A stretch of DNA of 64,000 nucleotides from Mangrovihabitans endophyticus. Lineage in GTDB: Bacteria; Actinomycetota; Actinomycetes; Mycobacteriales; Micromonosporaceae. Position numbers and translations under genes: made by a program. The DNA is taken from contig NZ_BMMX01000002.1 in assembly GCF_014646155.1 (NCBI RefSeq), forward strand, positions 124,001 to 188,000, read 5' to 3'. Position 1 is the first letter of the stretch. The number at the start of each line of letters is the position of its first letter. The notes beneath the pieces are model-generated. The model was not told where the DNA came from. It did not search any database and saw nothing but the letters and a program-made list of their open reading frames with translations. Below are positions 26,156-35,009 of the stretch, piece after piece.

Positions 26156-29100
26156 TCATGACGCCGGGTCGGTGACGGGCGTCGTCGCCACGTGCAGGAG
26201 CCGGCTGGGCCGGCCCCGCTGGACGAGCACGCCGCGGCCCGGCGGACGCTCGACGGCCCGCTCGTCACCGATCAGGGCACCTTCTCGGTGATCCCCGGAC
26301 AGGATCAGCCCGGCGCTGCCCATGTCGCGGATGCGGGCGGTCATCTGGTCACCGAAGCCGCGGGCGGCGCCGGTGACCCGTCGCGCGAGGATCACATGCA
26401 AGCCGACCTCGCGGGCCTGCGGGATGAACTCGGCGAGCGGGTTGAGCGCCGGGGTGCCGGTGGTCAGCAGGTCGTAGTCGTCGGCCACGACGTAGATTTC
26501 GCTGCCTTCCCACCAGTCACGGGCACGGAGTTGGGCCGGGCTGACTTCCGGCGGCGGCAGCCGTTCCCGGAGTTTGTCCACGACCTGTTGGACGTATGTC
26601 TGGGCGCTGGCGGAGTCGCCCGCGTACGCCCCGAGGTGGTCCGCCGGTACCACGTCGAGCAGTGAGCGCCGGTAGTCGAACAGCACGACCCGGATGTCGT
26701 ACGGGGATTGGCGTTGCGTGAGGCCGGTCAGCATGGTGCGCAGCAGGGTGGTCTTGCCGGAGCCGGCGTCGCCGTAGATGAGGAAGTTCCGTTCCGTGCC
26801 GGCGAGATCCAGTGACACGGTGGCCAGTCCCGCCTCGTCCACCCCGATCGGCACCGCGGTCTCCTCCGCCGGCGCGTCCAGTTCGTGCACCTCGAGATAC
26901 TGCGGCAGCAGCCGGATCTCCGGTGCGCGAGTGCCCGCCCACTCTTGCGCCACGGTGGCCACGACCTCTTGCTGCGCCTCGCGCAGACCGTCCGCCGAAT
27001 CCTTGCCGTCCACGCGGGGCAGCACTAGGTGGAAGAAGACACCCGGCGCGGCGAGGCCGCGGCCTGCGGCGTCGGCCGGCACGCCGGCGGCGAGACGCCG
27101 GTTGATCTCGGACTCCGCCGGGTCGTTGAGGCGCAGCTCGATACGGGTGCCGATGCTGTCGCGCAGCGCGGGCCGGATGTCCATCCACCGGCCGGTGGTG
27201 AGCACGAGATGGATGCCGGCGCCCAGACCACGCGCGGCGATCTCGGTCACCACCTGTTCCGCGCCTTCGAATTCGGTGCGCAGCGCGCCCCAGTTGTCGA
27301 TGAGGAGGAAGACGTCCGCGCTGCGGGTGCCCTCGGGCAACGTTCCCGCGGCGCGGCGTGCCCGCAGGTCGCCGACGGAGTCGATGCCCAGCCCGCGCAG
27401 GAGACGCTCACGCTCGACGATCAGCGCGCGGATCTCGGCGAGAATGCGGCTGACCAGCTCCGGCTCCGTGCGGCCCGCGACGGAGCCCACGTGCGGGGCG
27501 GCGCAGAGCGGGTAGAGCGAGCCACCGCCGTAGTCGATGCAGTAGAACTGCATCTCGTCGGGGGTGTGCGTGAGCATGGCGGAGATCATGATCGTGCGCA
27601 GCAGCGTGCTGCGCCCGGTGCGCGGCGCGCCGACCGCGGCCAGGTGGCCGTGAGCGCCGGCGAAGTCCATCACCAACGTCTCCTGCCGCTGACGCAGCGG
27701 CAGGTCGAGCATGCCCAGCGGCACGGCGAGCCGGCCGCTGAGCGGCCACACGCTGGAGGCGAATCCCCTGTCCTCCTGCACCGCAGGCCGGCCCAGGAGC
27801 TGGTCCAGCGCCATCGTCGTGGGCAACGGTGGGAGCCACACCTGGTGGGCCGGCGCGGCAGCAGCGCCGAGCCTCTCCACGACGATCTGCAGTTCGGTCG
27901 GGCCGGTCTGCGTGGCCGGCGCCGCATCGTCCGGCTCCTGCTCGACCGGTTCGGTGGTGGTACGCGTCTGGAAGGCCACCGGCGTGGTCTCGTGCCCGGC
28001 TGCTCCGCGCGTCTCGGGGGCGGCGTAGTGGGCGGATACGTGGGCGACTCGCAGCCGCGTGTAGATGGACTCGTCGACCTTGAGATAGGCCGAGCCCGGA
28101 ATCGGCGGGAGCTGGTAGGCGTCCGTCGTGCCGATCACCGAACGGCTTTCCGCTGCGCTGAACGTGCGCAGGCAGATCCGGTACGACAGGTGGGAGTCCA
28201 GACCGCGCAGCTTTCCCTCTTCCAGTCGTTGGGTGGCCATCAGCAGGTGCATGCCGAGGCTTCGGCCGACGCGTCCGATCTGGGTGAACAGCTCGGCGAA
28301 ATCGGGTCGTCCGGAAAGCAGCTCGCCGAACTCGTCCACGATGATGATCAGGTAGGGCAGCGGGTCGAGCGGCCGCCCGTCCGGGCCGGAGACGCCGGCC
28401 GCCCGGCGCATCTGATAGTCACGGATGGTGTCGACGTTGCCCGCGTCCCGCAGCATGCGCTGACGGCGTTGCTGCTCGCCCATCAGCGCGGCGAGCACCC
28501 GATCGATCATGGCGAGGTCGTCGGCCAGGTTGGTGATCAGGCCGGCGACGTGCGGCAATCCGGTCAGCGGCGCGAACGCGGCTCCGCCCTTGAAGTCGAT
28601 CAGAACGAAGTTGAGCAGGTCCGGCGGGTGGGTGAGGGCGAGCCCGGTCACCAGCGTGCGCAGCAGCTCACTCTTGCCGGAGCCGGTGGCCCCGACGATG
28701 AGCCCGTGCGGGCCGGAGCCGCCCTGTGCCGACTCCTTGATGTCCAGGACCACCACGTCACCGTCGCCGTCGGTGCCGATCGGTGCGCGCAACAGCCGCG
28801 TGTCGCCGGGTCCCACCCAGCGAGCCGTCACGTCGGCATCCTCCGGACCGACGCCGAACACCATCTCCGTCAGCGAGGTCACGCGGGCCAGTAGCTGCTC
28901 GCGTTCGTCGCTGAGCCGCAACGGTGCCACAGCTCGGGCGATCAGCTCGGCGAACTCCGGTGTCACCGCTTCCGGGGCGCAGTCCGCAGCGGGAACGGTG
29001 ATCAGTTCGGTGCGTCCCTCGGTCACGATCCGGCCGTGGCCGTCGATGCGCAGCCGCAGATCGACGCGGCCCGGCTCGCCGCTGTCATGGTCGGTGAGGA

Positions 29101-30169
29101 AGACGAGTGTGAGCCCGGTGAGCGGGCCGGCGGCCATCAGCAACGCCGTCATCAGCTCGGACCGGCCCCACTCCGAGAACGGGGCGAATCCCGCGAACAC
29201 CACGACGAGGCGGCGTTGCGGTGGCGCGCCGTCGCGGCCGGCGGAAGCCGTCGTGCGCCGGTTCTTCTGCTGTTCGAGCCGCTGACGTAGCTCCTCCTGG
29301 AGGAATCCGGCGAGCAGTTCGGGTTCCCCGGCCACCAGCGAGACGGTGCCGGCCGCACCGCGCACCTTCGGCTCGAAGGTGTGCGGCAGCCACTTCGCCC
29401 AGTCCCAGGACGGCGAACCACCGGTCTCCACCGCGATGGTGACGTCGTCGGGCGCGTGCAGCACGGCGATGTGGCAGAGCAGCGCACGAACCAGCGGTTC
29501 GGTACGCGAAGCACCGCCCACCACACTGATCACGCCGGCGCCGCCCACATCGGCGACCATGGGTTGCTGCTCGACGCGGCCCATCTGTTCGAGCAGCCGG
29601 TTCACGGCCTGCTGCGATTCCCAGTCGTAGTCGGTCAGCGGGTCCAGGCCGCCGTCGACTTCCAGGGGCGTGGTCAGTCGTACCGCACCCACGCCGAGCC
29701 GCACCCGCAGGAAGTCCGGGTCACTCTGCCGTCGTTCCCAGACGCGCTGGCGCGTGGTGGCGATGAACCAGAGCCGGGCGGGCTCCGGGTGTCGCAACGC
29801 CGCGACGTCGCGCTGCGCCGAGGCCATCTCCCGGGCGCGGTCGCGGGATACGGCCAGCAGAGCGCGGTACCGTGCCCGTTGTTTGCGGGTGGTCTTGCCG
29901 GTGGCACTGCGCTGCTGCATGCGCATGGCGATGACCGCGCCGGTCGAGGTGACGAAGAAGAGCACCCCGATGATGATCAGCGCGGGACGTCCGAAGGTGA
30001 CCATGTAGGCGGCCATGCCCACGCTGCTGAGCAGGGGCATGACGAGGCTCCACGCCCCGTTGGAGGGGTTCTCCTGCGGCTCTTCGGGCGGTGCCGGCAG
30101 CATCACGGTGTCGCTGGGCAGCTCGGGCAGCAACATGCGGGCCGGGCGGTGGAAGGCGATTCTGGTCAT
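26156..30169 (-). CDS. eccC: Type VII secretion FtsK/SpoIIIE ATPase EccC (EccCa-EccCb fusion)
   Basis: A 1337-residue T7SS motor that recognises WXG substrates and drives export. It has an N-terminal FHRPAR basic motif, two membrane spans around residues 45-85 (VMPLLSSVGMAAYMVTFG and ALIIIGVLFFVTSTGAVIA), then three FtsK/SpoIIIE ATPase domains. Domain 1 is complete: Walker A GATGSGKSE with Lys499 and Walker B YLIIIVDEFGELL. Domain 2 has a broken P-loop, GAPRTGRST with Arg853 in place of Lys, and DN instead of DE in its Walker B. Domain 3 has GDAGSGKTT (Lys1139) and YVVADDYDLL. In characterised EccC proteins domain 1 does most of the hydrolysis and domains 2 and 3 bind signals, so this pattern is plausible. 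The ATG has GAGGAGA upstream and lies eight bases past the eccA-like stop. Confidence 0.96.
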   Translation of the reverse strand: MTRIAFHRPARMLLPELPSDTVMLPAPPEEPQENPSNGAWSLVMPLLSSVGMAAYMVTFGRPALIIIGVLFFVTSTGAVIAMRMQQRSATGKTTRKQRARYRALLAVSRDRAREMASAQRDVAALRHPEPARLWFIATTRQRVWERRQSDPDFLRVRLGVGAVRLTTPLEVDGGLDPLTDYDWESQQAVNRLLEQMGRVEQQPMVADVGGAGVISVVGGASRTEPLVRALLCHIAVLHAPDDVTIAVETGGSPSWDWAKWLPHTFEPKVRGAAGTVSLVAGEPELLAGFLQEELRQRLEQQKNRRTTASAGRDGAPPQRRLVVVFAGFAPFSEWGRSELMTALLMAAGPLTGLTLVFLTDHDSGEPGRVDLRLRIDGHGRIVTEGRTELITVPAADCAPEAVTPEFAELIARAVAPLRLSDEREQLLARVTSLTEMVFGVGPEDADVTARWVGPGDTRLLRAPIGTDGDGDVVVLDIKESAQGGSGPHGLIVGATGSGKSELLRTLVTGLALTHPPDLLNFVLIDFKGGAAFAPLTGLPHVAGLITNLADDLAMIDRVLAALMGEQQRRQRMLRDAGNVDTIRDYQMRRAAGVSGPDGRPLDPLPYLIIIVDEFGELLSGRPDFAELFTQIGRVGRSLGMHLLMATQRLEEGKLRGLDSHLSYRICLRTFSAAESRSVIGTTDAYQLPPIPGSAYLKVDESIYTRLRVAHVSAHYAAPETRGAAGHETTPVAFQTRTTTEPVEQEPDDAAPATQTGPTELQIVVERLGAAAAPAHQVWLPPLPTTMALDQLLGRPAVQEDRGFASSVWPLSGRLAVPLGMLDLPLRQRQETLVMDFAGAHGHLAAVGAPRTGRSTLLRTIMISAMLTHTPDEMQFYCIDYGGGSLYPLCAAPHVGSVAGRTEPELVSRILAEIRALIVERERLLRGLGIDSVGDLRARRAAGTLPEGTRSADVFLLIDNWGALRTEFEGAEQVVTEIAARGLGAGIHLVLTTGRWMDIRPALRDSIGTRIELRLNDPAESEINRRLAAGVPADAAGRGLAAPGVFFHLVLPRVDGKDSADGLREAQQEVVATVAQEWAGTRAPEIRLLPQYLEVHELDAPAEETAVPIGVDEAGLATVSLDLAGTERNFLIYGDAGSGKTTLLRTMLTGLTQRQSPYDIRVVLFDYRRSLLDVVPADHLGAYAGDSASAQTYVQQVVDKLRERLPPPEVSPAQLRARDWWEGSEIYVVADDYDLLTTGTPALNPLAEFIPQAREVGLHVILARRVTGAARGFGDQMTARIRDMGSAGLILSGDHREGALIGDERAVERPPGRGVLVQRGRPSRLLHVATTPVTDPAS

Positions 30170-30177
30170 CGTTCTCC

Positions 30178-32943
30178 TCAGCCGCGCTCGTCGACGTCGA
30201 CACCGACCAGGTCGTCGGCTTCCAGGGTGCTGAGCTGTTCGTCGGTGGAGTCGACAAGCTGGGTGACACGGCCCGCGTGTTGCTCAGTCATCTGCTGGAA
30301 CACCTTGCGGGCGAAGCGGCCGTTGCCGAAGCCTTCGCCCCGGCCGGTCGCGGCGAAGAACGCGGCCAGCGCCTCGCGCGCGCTGCCGGACAACCGGTAG
30401 TCGTGCATGCCCGCGTGCCGTTCGACGATGTGGACGAGTTCGCTTCCGGTGTAGTCGTCGAAGGTGAGGGTGCGGGAGAACCGAGAGGACAGGCCGGGAT
30501 TCGCGGCGACGAAGTGCGCCATCTGCTCGGGATATCCCGCGACGATGACGACGATCTCGTCGCGGTGGTCTTCCATGAGTTTGACCAGAGTGGAGATGGC
30601 CTCCTGGCCGAAATCCGTGCCGCCGCCCTCGGGCACCAGCGCGTACGCCTCGTCGATGAACAACACTCCGCCCAGCGCCCGGCGGAATGCAGCCTGGGTC
30701 TTGGGAGCCGTGTGCCCGACGTACTCGCCGACGAGGGTGCCCCGGTCAACCTCCACCAGGTGGCCGCTGGAGAGCATGCCGAGCGCGTTGAGCAGCTTGC
30801 CGTACAGACGCGCGACGGTGGTCTTACCCGTACCGGGGTTGCCGGCGAAGACGAGATGCCGCGACATGGGCGGCGGCGACAAGCCGGCGGCTCGGCGGCG
30901 CTTGACCATCTGCACCAGGCGAACCATGGTGCCGACGTCCTGCTTGACTCGGGCGAGTCCGACCAACTCGGCGAGTTCGGCGAGCAGCGTGTCCAGGTCG
31001 GTGCCGTCACCGGCCCGTTGGTCCTGCGAGTCCGGCGGAGCCTCCGGCTGCGAGGTCGCCGTGGCGGCGGCGGACGCCGGGGCCCGCTCCGGGAACGTGG
31101 CGGTCGTGACGCCGGTGCTCCAGCAGCCGTCGTACCGGGGTTTGGCGTTCTGGGCCTCGCTGACGTCCTGGTCGGCATCGTGGACATGACACCGGCTGAG
31201 CACCGGGTCGGCCTGGTCTCCGATGTGGATGGCGGGATAGCCGGTGCCGGAGATCGTCGCGTCGGTCACCTCGCCGTGCGCGCCGGGTCCGAAGTACAGC
31301 CCGTTCTTCTGACTGCCGGTCACCGTGACGGCGCGAAGCAGTGGAAACGCACCCGTGGCGGCGGCCAGTCCGCTGCCGCCGGTTGCGGTGATCTCACAGC
31401 GGTCCAGCACCGGTGTCGCGTTCTCACCGACGATGACGCCTGCCGCGCCGCAGCCGTGGACGCGGGAGCGGATGAGCAGGGGCCCGGTGCCATCGGCGAT
31501 TTCCACGGCGGTCTGCGTGGCATCGCGGATGTCGCAGTCCTCCAGCAGAGGGCGGTGTGGGGTGTCCAGACGGACAGCGACTCTGCCGCCGGTCAGGCGC
31601 ACGGTGCTCAGCACCGCGTCGGCGGATCCGGAGACTGCGACGGCGTGGACGGCGGCGGCTTCGATCACGCTGTCCTTGAGGTGCAGCAGGGACCGGTCCG
31701 CGGCATGCACACCGATCTCCGGCGTGCCGGTCACGACGCTGTCGCGCAGTGCCACCGACGCCGTACCGGTGAGATGGACGGCGGTGTACCCGGACCGGCG
31801 TATCTCACCACGGCTGATCGCCGTTCGGCCGCCCGCTGCGTACAGGCCGTTGGCCGTGGAATCGGTGAAGGCGCATCCGACGGCGCGCACCTCGGCGTCG
31901 TCGCGCACCGCCAGCGCGGTCTGGGCGCTGTGCGTGATCCGGGTGTCGGACATCCCGAGCCGTCCCTCGTCGGTGACGAGGACGCCGGCGGTCCCGGCGC
32001 GGGTCACGTCGACGTCGGTCAGGACCATCTGCGCGGTGCCGCCCAACCAGACTCCGGCGGCTTGGGTGCGGCTGATGTGGCAGCGTTCCACCGCTAAGCC
32101 GCCGCCGCCGGCGCCGGGGGCGGGGGCAGAGCCGGCGGCGGGGCGGCCGGCGGCGAGCGGTGTCCACCAGTCGGGGCCGAAGGCGGCGCTCCCGAGCGCC
32201 CGGATTCCTTCCCCGTCCGCGTCGTGGATGGTGCAGTCGATCACGTGGGTGCGGGCCTCTTCGGCGAAGTCGAGGCCCGCCGAGCCGGTATGGCCGATGT
32301 CGCAGTGTTTGATCGTTGCCGTGCTGCTGCCGGTCACCAGGATGCCGACGCCCGTGATGCCGGTCATGGTGACTCGGGTCAGGGCGAGGTGGGCCGTGTC
32401 CGTCGCGGCTATCCCCACCCCGTCGATGTGCTCCAGGCGGAGTCCGTCGACCTGGCCTCGTGCGCCGTCGCGGATCGTCAACGCGGCGATCGACGCGTCT
32501 TCGATGACGCACTGGCGCAGAAGCAGGGTGGCGTTGCCGAATGCCTCGACCACGCCACCGGTGATGACGGCCCCGTTCAGGGTCAGGGATCCGGCGGCCA
32601 CGCTGACGGCTGCCGTGCCGGGAGCTGCCGCCCGCAGGGTGAGGCCGTCGACGGTCACGGAACCGGCACGGACCGACAGCGCAGTCCCGGTGGTGGGGGC
32701 GATGTCGACGGTGCCGCCGCGGTCGGCCGCGACGAGGGTGACCGGCCGGTCGATCACCAGATGTTCGCGATAGACGCCGGAGGCGATGGTGACCACGCCG
32801 CCGTCGGGGGCGGCGCGCACCGCCGAGCCGATGCTGCGGTGCCGGCCCCAGCCTCGCGGGGAGACGCGCTCCACGCGGCCGGTGAACGGGGTGGATGAGA
32901 GGCCGTCGGTCAGGGCCTCGTCGAGGTTGGGCTCAACTGCCAC
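30178..32943 (-). CDS. Beta-helix/AAA+ ATPase fusion (EccA-like)
   Basis: A 921-residue protein joining two unrelated parts. Residues about 45-610 are a right-handed parallel beta-helix with many turns, each of the form SxVTVxGLT...N.AVITG, as in pectate-lyase-like repeats. Residues about 655-905 are a CbxX/CfqX-type AAA+ domain as in EccA: Walker A GNPGTGKTT with Lys707, Walker B FIDEAYALV with Asp764/Glu765, and the arginine-finger region GLSSRFSRTL. In mycobacteria EccA carries TPR repeats in front of the AAA domain and handles substrates in the cytosol; here a beta-helix replaces them. The start is GTG at 32943, overlapping the upstream gene by 11 bases. No signal peptide is present, so the beta-helix would be cytosolic, which is unusual since most are secreted. 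Confidence 0.93.
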   Translation of the reverse strand: MAVEPNLDEALTDGLSSTPFTGRVERVSPRGWGRHRSIGSAVRAAPDGGVVTIASGVYREHLVIDRPVTLVAADRGGTVDIAPTTGTALSVRAGSVTVDGLTLRAAAPGTAAVSVAAGSLTLNGAVITGGVVEAFGNATLLLRQCVIEDASIAALTIRDGARGQVDGLRLEHIDGVGIAATDTAHLALTRVTMTGITGVGILVTGSSTATIKHCDIGHTGSAGLDFAEEARTHVIDCTIHDADGEGIRALGSAAFGPDWWTPLAAGRPAAGSAPAPGAGGGGLAVERCHISRTQAAGVWLGGTAQMVLTDVDVTRAGTAGVLVTDEGRLGMSDTRITHSAQTALAVRDDAEVRAVGCAFTDSTANGLYAAGGRTAISRGEIRRSGYTAVHLTGTASVALRDSVVTGTPEIGVHAADRSLLHLKDSVIEAAAVHAVAVSGSADAVLSTVRLTGGRVAVRLDTPHRPLLEDCDIRDATQTAVEIADGTGPLLIRSRVHGCGAAGVIVGENATPVLDRCEITATGGSGLAAATGAFPLLRAVTVTGSQKNGLYFGPGAHGEVTDATISGTGYPAIHIGDQADPVLSRCHVHDADQDVSEAQNAKPRYDGCWSTGVTTATFPERAPASAAATATSQPEAPPDSQDQRAGDGTDLDTLLAELAELVGLARVKQDVGTMVRLVQMVKRRRAAGLSPPPMSRHLVFAGNPGTGKTTVARLYGKLLNALGMLSSGHLVEVDRGTLVGEYVGHTAPKTQAAFRRALGGVLFIDEAYALVPEGGGTDFGQEAISTLVKLMEDHRDEIVVIVAGYPEQMAHFVAANPGLSSRFSRTLTFDDYTGSELVHIVERHAGMHDYRLSGSAREALAAFFAATGRGEGFGNGRFARKVFQQMTEQHAGRVTQLVDSTDEQLSTLEADDLVGVDVDERG

Positions 32944-33700
32944 AGGTCACCTTCATCTGTGCCATCGCGAGCCGGCTGCCGGCGGCGCCCGTGTTGCCCG
33001 CGGCGTCGAGCCGGACGGCGATTTTCTGCTCGTGCACGGGAAACGAGCCGACCTCGGTCCACCGTCCCGTCCCGGCACGCTGATCGAGGCCGAAGGTGGC
33101 GTACGCATCGGCGCCGCTGCCGGCCAGCACCGCATACCGTGCCTGGGCCACCGGGCGGGACGTGCTGCTCGGCGCGGGGACGAAGGCGCTGATCCGGCAG
33201 TGGTCCAGGCCGACCGGTGGGGCGAACCACCATGTCCCGGACTGGCCGCTGGATCCGGTCGATCCGGCTGAGGCGGTCGGGACGGTCTCGTAGGTGCCGT
33301 GGCAGCCGTCCTGACTCCAACCGCCGGCCGGCGCGGTTCGCCAGTCACCGGTGCGGCCCTGGGCGGAGAAGCCGCGGTCCGCGCCCGTGGCACAGTCCCA
33401 GCCGGCCACCGCCGTCCATGAGGAGGGGGCAGCGGAGGGTTTCGCCGTGGCTGCGGGCGCGGCGGAGGTTTCCGGTGGGTCGATGAGGCTCCAGAAGATG
33501 CCGACCACCAGGGCGCCCACGGAGACCAGCGCGGTCACCGTGATGAGGGTGGGCCATCGCACCGTCAGGCGTTCGCTGGCTGCCCGGGCTCCGGCGTGCT
33601 CCACATAGGCTCGGACGAATTCGCTGCGCTGAGTGATGGCGGCGGAGGCGTCGTCGGACCGCGTCGACGGCATGAGCACCGTTCGCCGGTCGCGGCCCAC
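32933..33700 (-). CDS. Single-pass membrane protein with golvesin-like extracytoplasmic domain
   Basis: The GTG at 33700 is fixed by AGGAGG five bases upstream, giving 255 residues. A short basic cytosolic segment leads to one membrane span at about residues 49-73. Then come a Pro/Ala/Ser linker, a Trp/Cys-containing stretch and a C-terminal beta domain (CRISAFVP, AQARYAVLAG, DQRAGTGRWTEVGSF, KIAVRLDAAGNTG, MAQMKVTC), which follows the pattern of golvesin-like domains that often bind sugars. Cys residues would be oxidised outside. It overlaps the eccA-like gene by 11 bases and sits inside the T7SS operon, where eccB or eccE might be expected. It does not look like either, but it could take a comparable membrane-anchoring role. 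Confidence 0.82.
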   Translation of the reverse strand: MGRDRRTVLMPSTRSDDASAAITQRSEFVRAYVEHAGARAASERLTVRWPTLITVTALVSVGALVVGIFWSLIDPPETSAAPAATAKPSAAPSSWTAVAGWDCATGADRGFSAQGRTGDWRTAPAGGWSQDGCHGTYETVPTASAGSTGSSGQSGTWWFAPPVGLDHCRISAFVPAPSSTSRPVAQARYAVLAGSGADAYATFGLDQRAGTGRWTEVGSFPVHEQKIAVRLDAAGNTGAAGSRLAMAQMKVTCGS

Positions 33701-33870
33701 TGTCACCTCCTGAGGTTCATCACGCTGGCAGACGCGGATTCTGCGATCCGGCTCCGCGGCGAACGCGTGCCGGGAGCATGGCATCCACGGCGCCTACGGA
33801 GCCCGGCATCGCGTGCGGGTGAGGACTCCGGGGCACCGACGGGGACCCGAGGGGCAGTGGTGTGTGCCGG

Positions 33871-34962
33871 TCACCGCGGGAGGTACGCGGTCGCCACCGT
33901 CGTGCGATCACTGCGCTGAATCGTGAAGTGGGACAGCTCCTGGATGCCGACCGCGATCTCGCCGTCGATGCTTTCCTCGGCGCCGTCAGCCGTCCAGTAC
34001 GCCAGCGGCCAGGACCGCCCGGAAAAGTCGTTTCCGAACAGCCGGTAGCCGGTACCCCGTTGCAGTCCGCGCACACGAACGTGCACGTGAGCACCGCCCG
34101 GCCGGCGGGTGAGGGTCAGTGCCATGGAGATCGCGTGCGACTTGTCGGTGGCCGTCGCGGTCACGGTCGGCGGCGCCGTGACAGTCGGCTTTCCGTTCCC
34201 GGCGAGGGGGTCACGGGCAAGGAATCCGATCCCGAGAGTTGCCAGGGACAGCGTGACGATCAGCAGCCCGCCGGTCAGCACGATGCGCCGGGTGGGACGG
34301 CGCTCTCGTCCGCGGCCTGCGGCGGGTGGCGGCGGTGCGGCGGCCGGCGCACCGCGAGCCGGTTCAGGCTCTGCCTGCCCGAGTGGGGCCGTCACCGGCG
34401 CGGGTCGGCGCTCTGCGGATGGCTCGGGTTGGCGCCTCGGCGACGGCCGCGAGTCGTGTCGCGGTGCTGCGGGGGTCGTCCGGGCCACCGGTTTGGTAGC
34501 GGCGGCGATGGCTCCGTCGCGGGCGCACGGAGCCGGGGACGCCGTCGCCGCTGCGGGGGCGGGAATCGGCGCCGCCGCCGCTTTCGCGGCTGCGGCGCCG
34601 ATTCCGCTGCCGGGATCCTGCCGGGCTCCGGAGCGGTCACGCGATCGCCGTAGCCGGGCGGCGCGGGCATGCCGCCGGGGCTCCGGTTCCGCCTCCGCCG
34701 GGGCGAAGCGCGCGGGGAACGGCGGCGGCGCCGCGCTGCCCAGCGCGCCGAAGGTGTTCAGCAGATCGTCGCGGTCGCCGGTCAGCAGTGCCAGCGCGGC
34801 GAGAACGCCGCAGACGTCCACCGCCGAGTTCCGGCAGGCAGCGCAGGCGGCAAGGTGGCTGCGCACTCCCGCCGCCTCGTACGCGCTCAGCTCGCCGAGG
34901 TGATAGAGCCCGAGCAGGCCGGTGACGTGCTCGGACTCACCGTGCTTTGCTGTCGCTGACAT
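33871..34962 (-). CDS. Zinc-binding anti-sigma factor, membrane-anchored
   Basis: A 363-residue protein with a ZAS-type anti-sigma domain at the N-terminus. The HTGLLGLYHLGELS start and the metal motif His36-x3-Cys40-x2-Cys43 (SHLAACAACR) are the hallmarks. A very long Ala/Pro/Arg linker (about residues 75-215) leads to one membrane span near 225-248 (IVLTGGLLIVTLSLATLGIGFLA) and an extracytoplasmic beta domain of about 110 residues. Such proteins hold an ECF sigma factor at the membrane until a signal outside or a redox change releases it. The partner is probably the ECF sigma factor at 38594-39256, with two genes between them. The ATG at 34962 has GAGGACAGG upstream. Confidence 0.9.
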   Translation of the reverse strand: MSATAKHGESEHVTGLLGLYHLGELSAYEAAGVRSHLAACAACRNSAVDVCGVLAALALLTGDRDDLLNTFGALGSAAPPPFPARFAPAEAEPEPRRHARAARLRRSRDRSGARQDPGSGIGAAAAKAAAAPIPAPAAATASPAPCARDGAIAAATKPVARTTPAAPRHDSRPSPRRQPEPSAERRPAPVTAPLGQAEPEPARGAPAAAPPPPAAGRGRERRPTRRIVLTGGLLIVTLSLATLGIGFLARDPLAGNGKPTVTAPPTVTATATDKSHAISMALTLTRRPGGAHVHVRVRGLQRGTGYRLFGNDFSGRSWPLAYWTADGAEESIDGEIAVGIQELSHFTIQRSDRTTVATAYLPR

Positions 34963-35009
34963 CGCCTGTCCTCGTCCAGGTCCGCCGGCAGGCGAACGCC
35001 GCGTCCGGA

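Noticed and set aside
27029-28894. 621-codon plus-strand frame opposite eccC
   Set aside because: The minus strand encodes all EccC Walker motifs in one frame; the plus product is a Arg/His/Gln-rich shadow.
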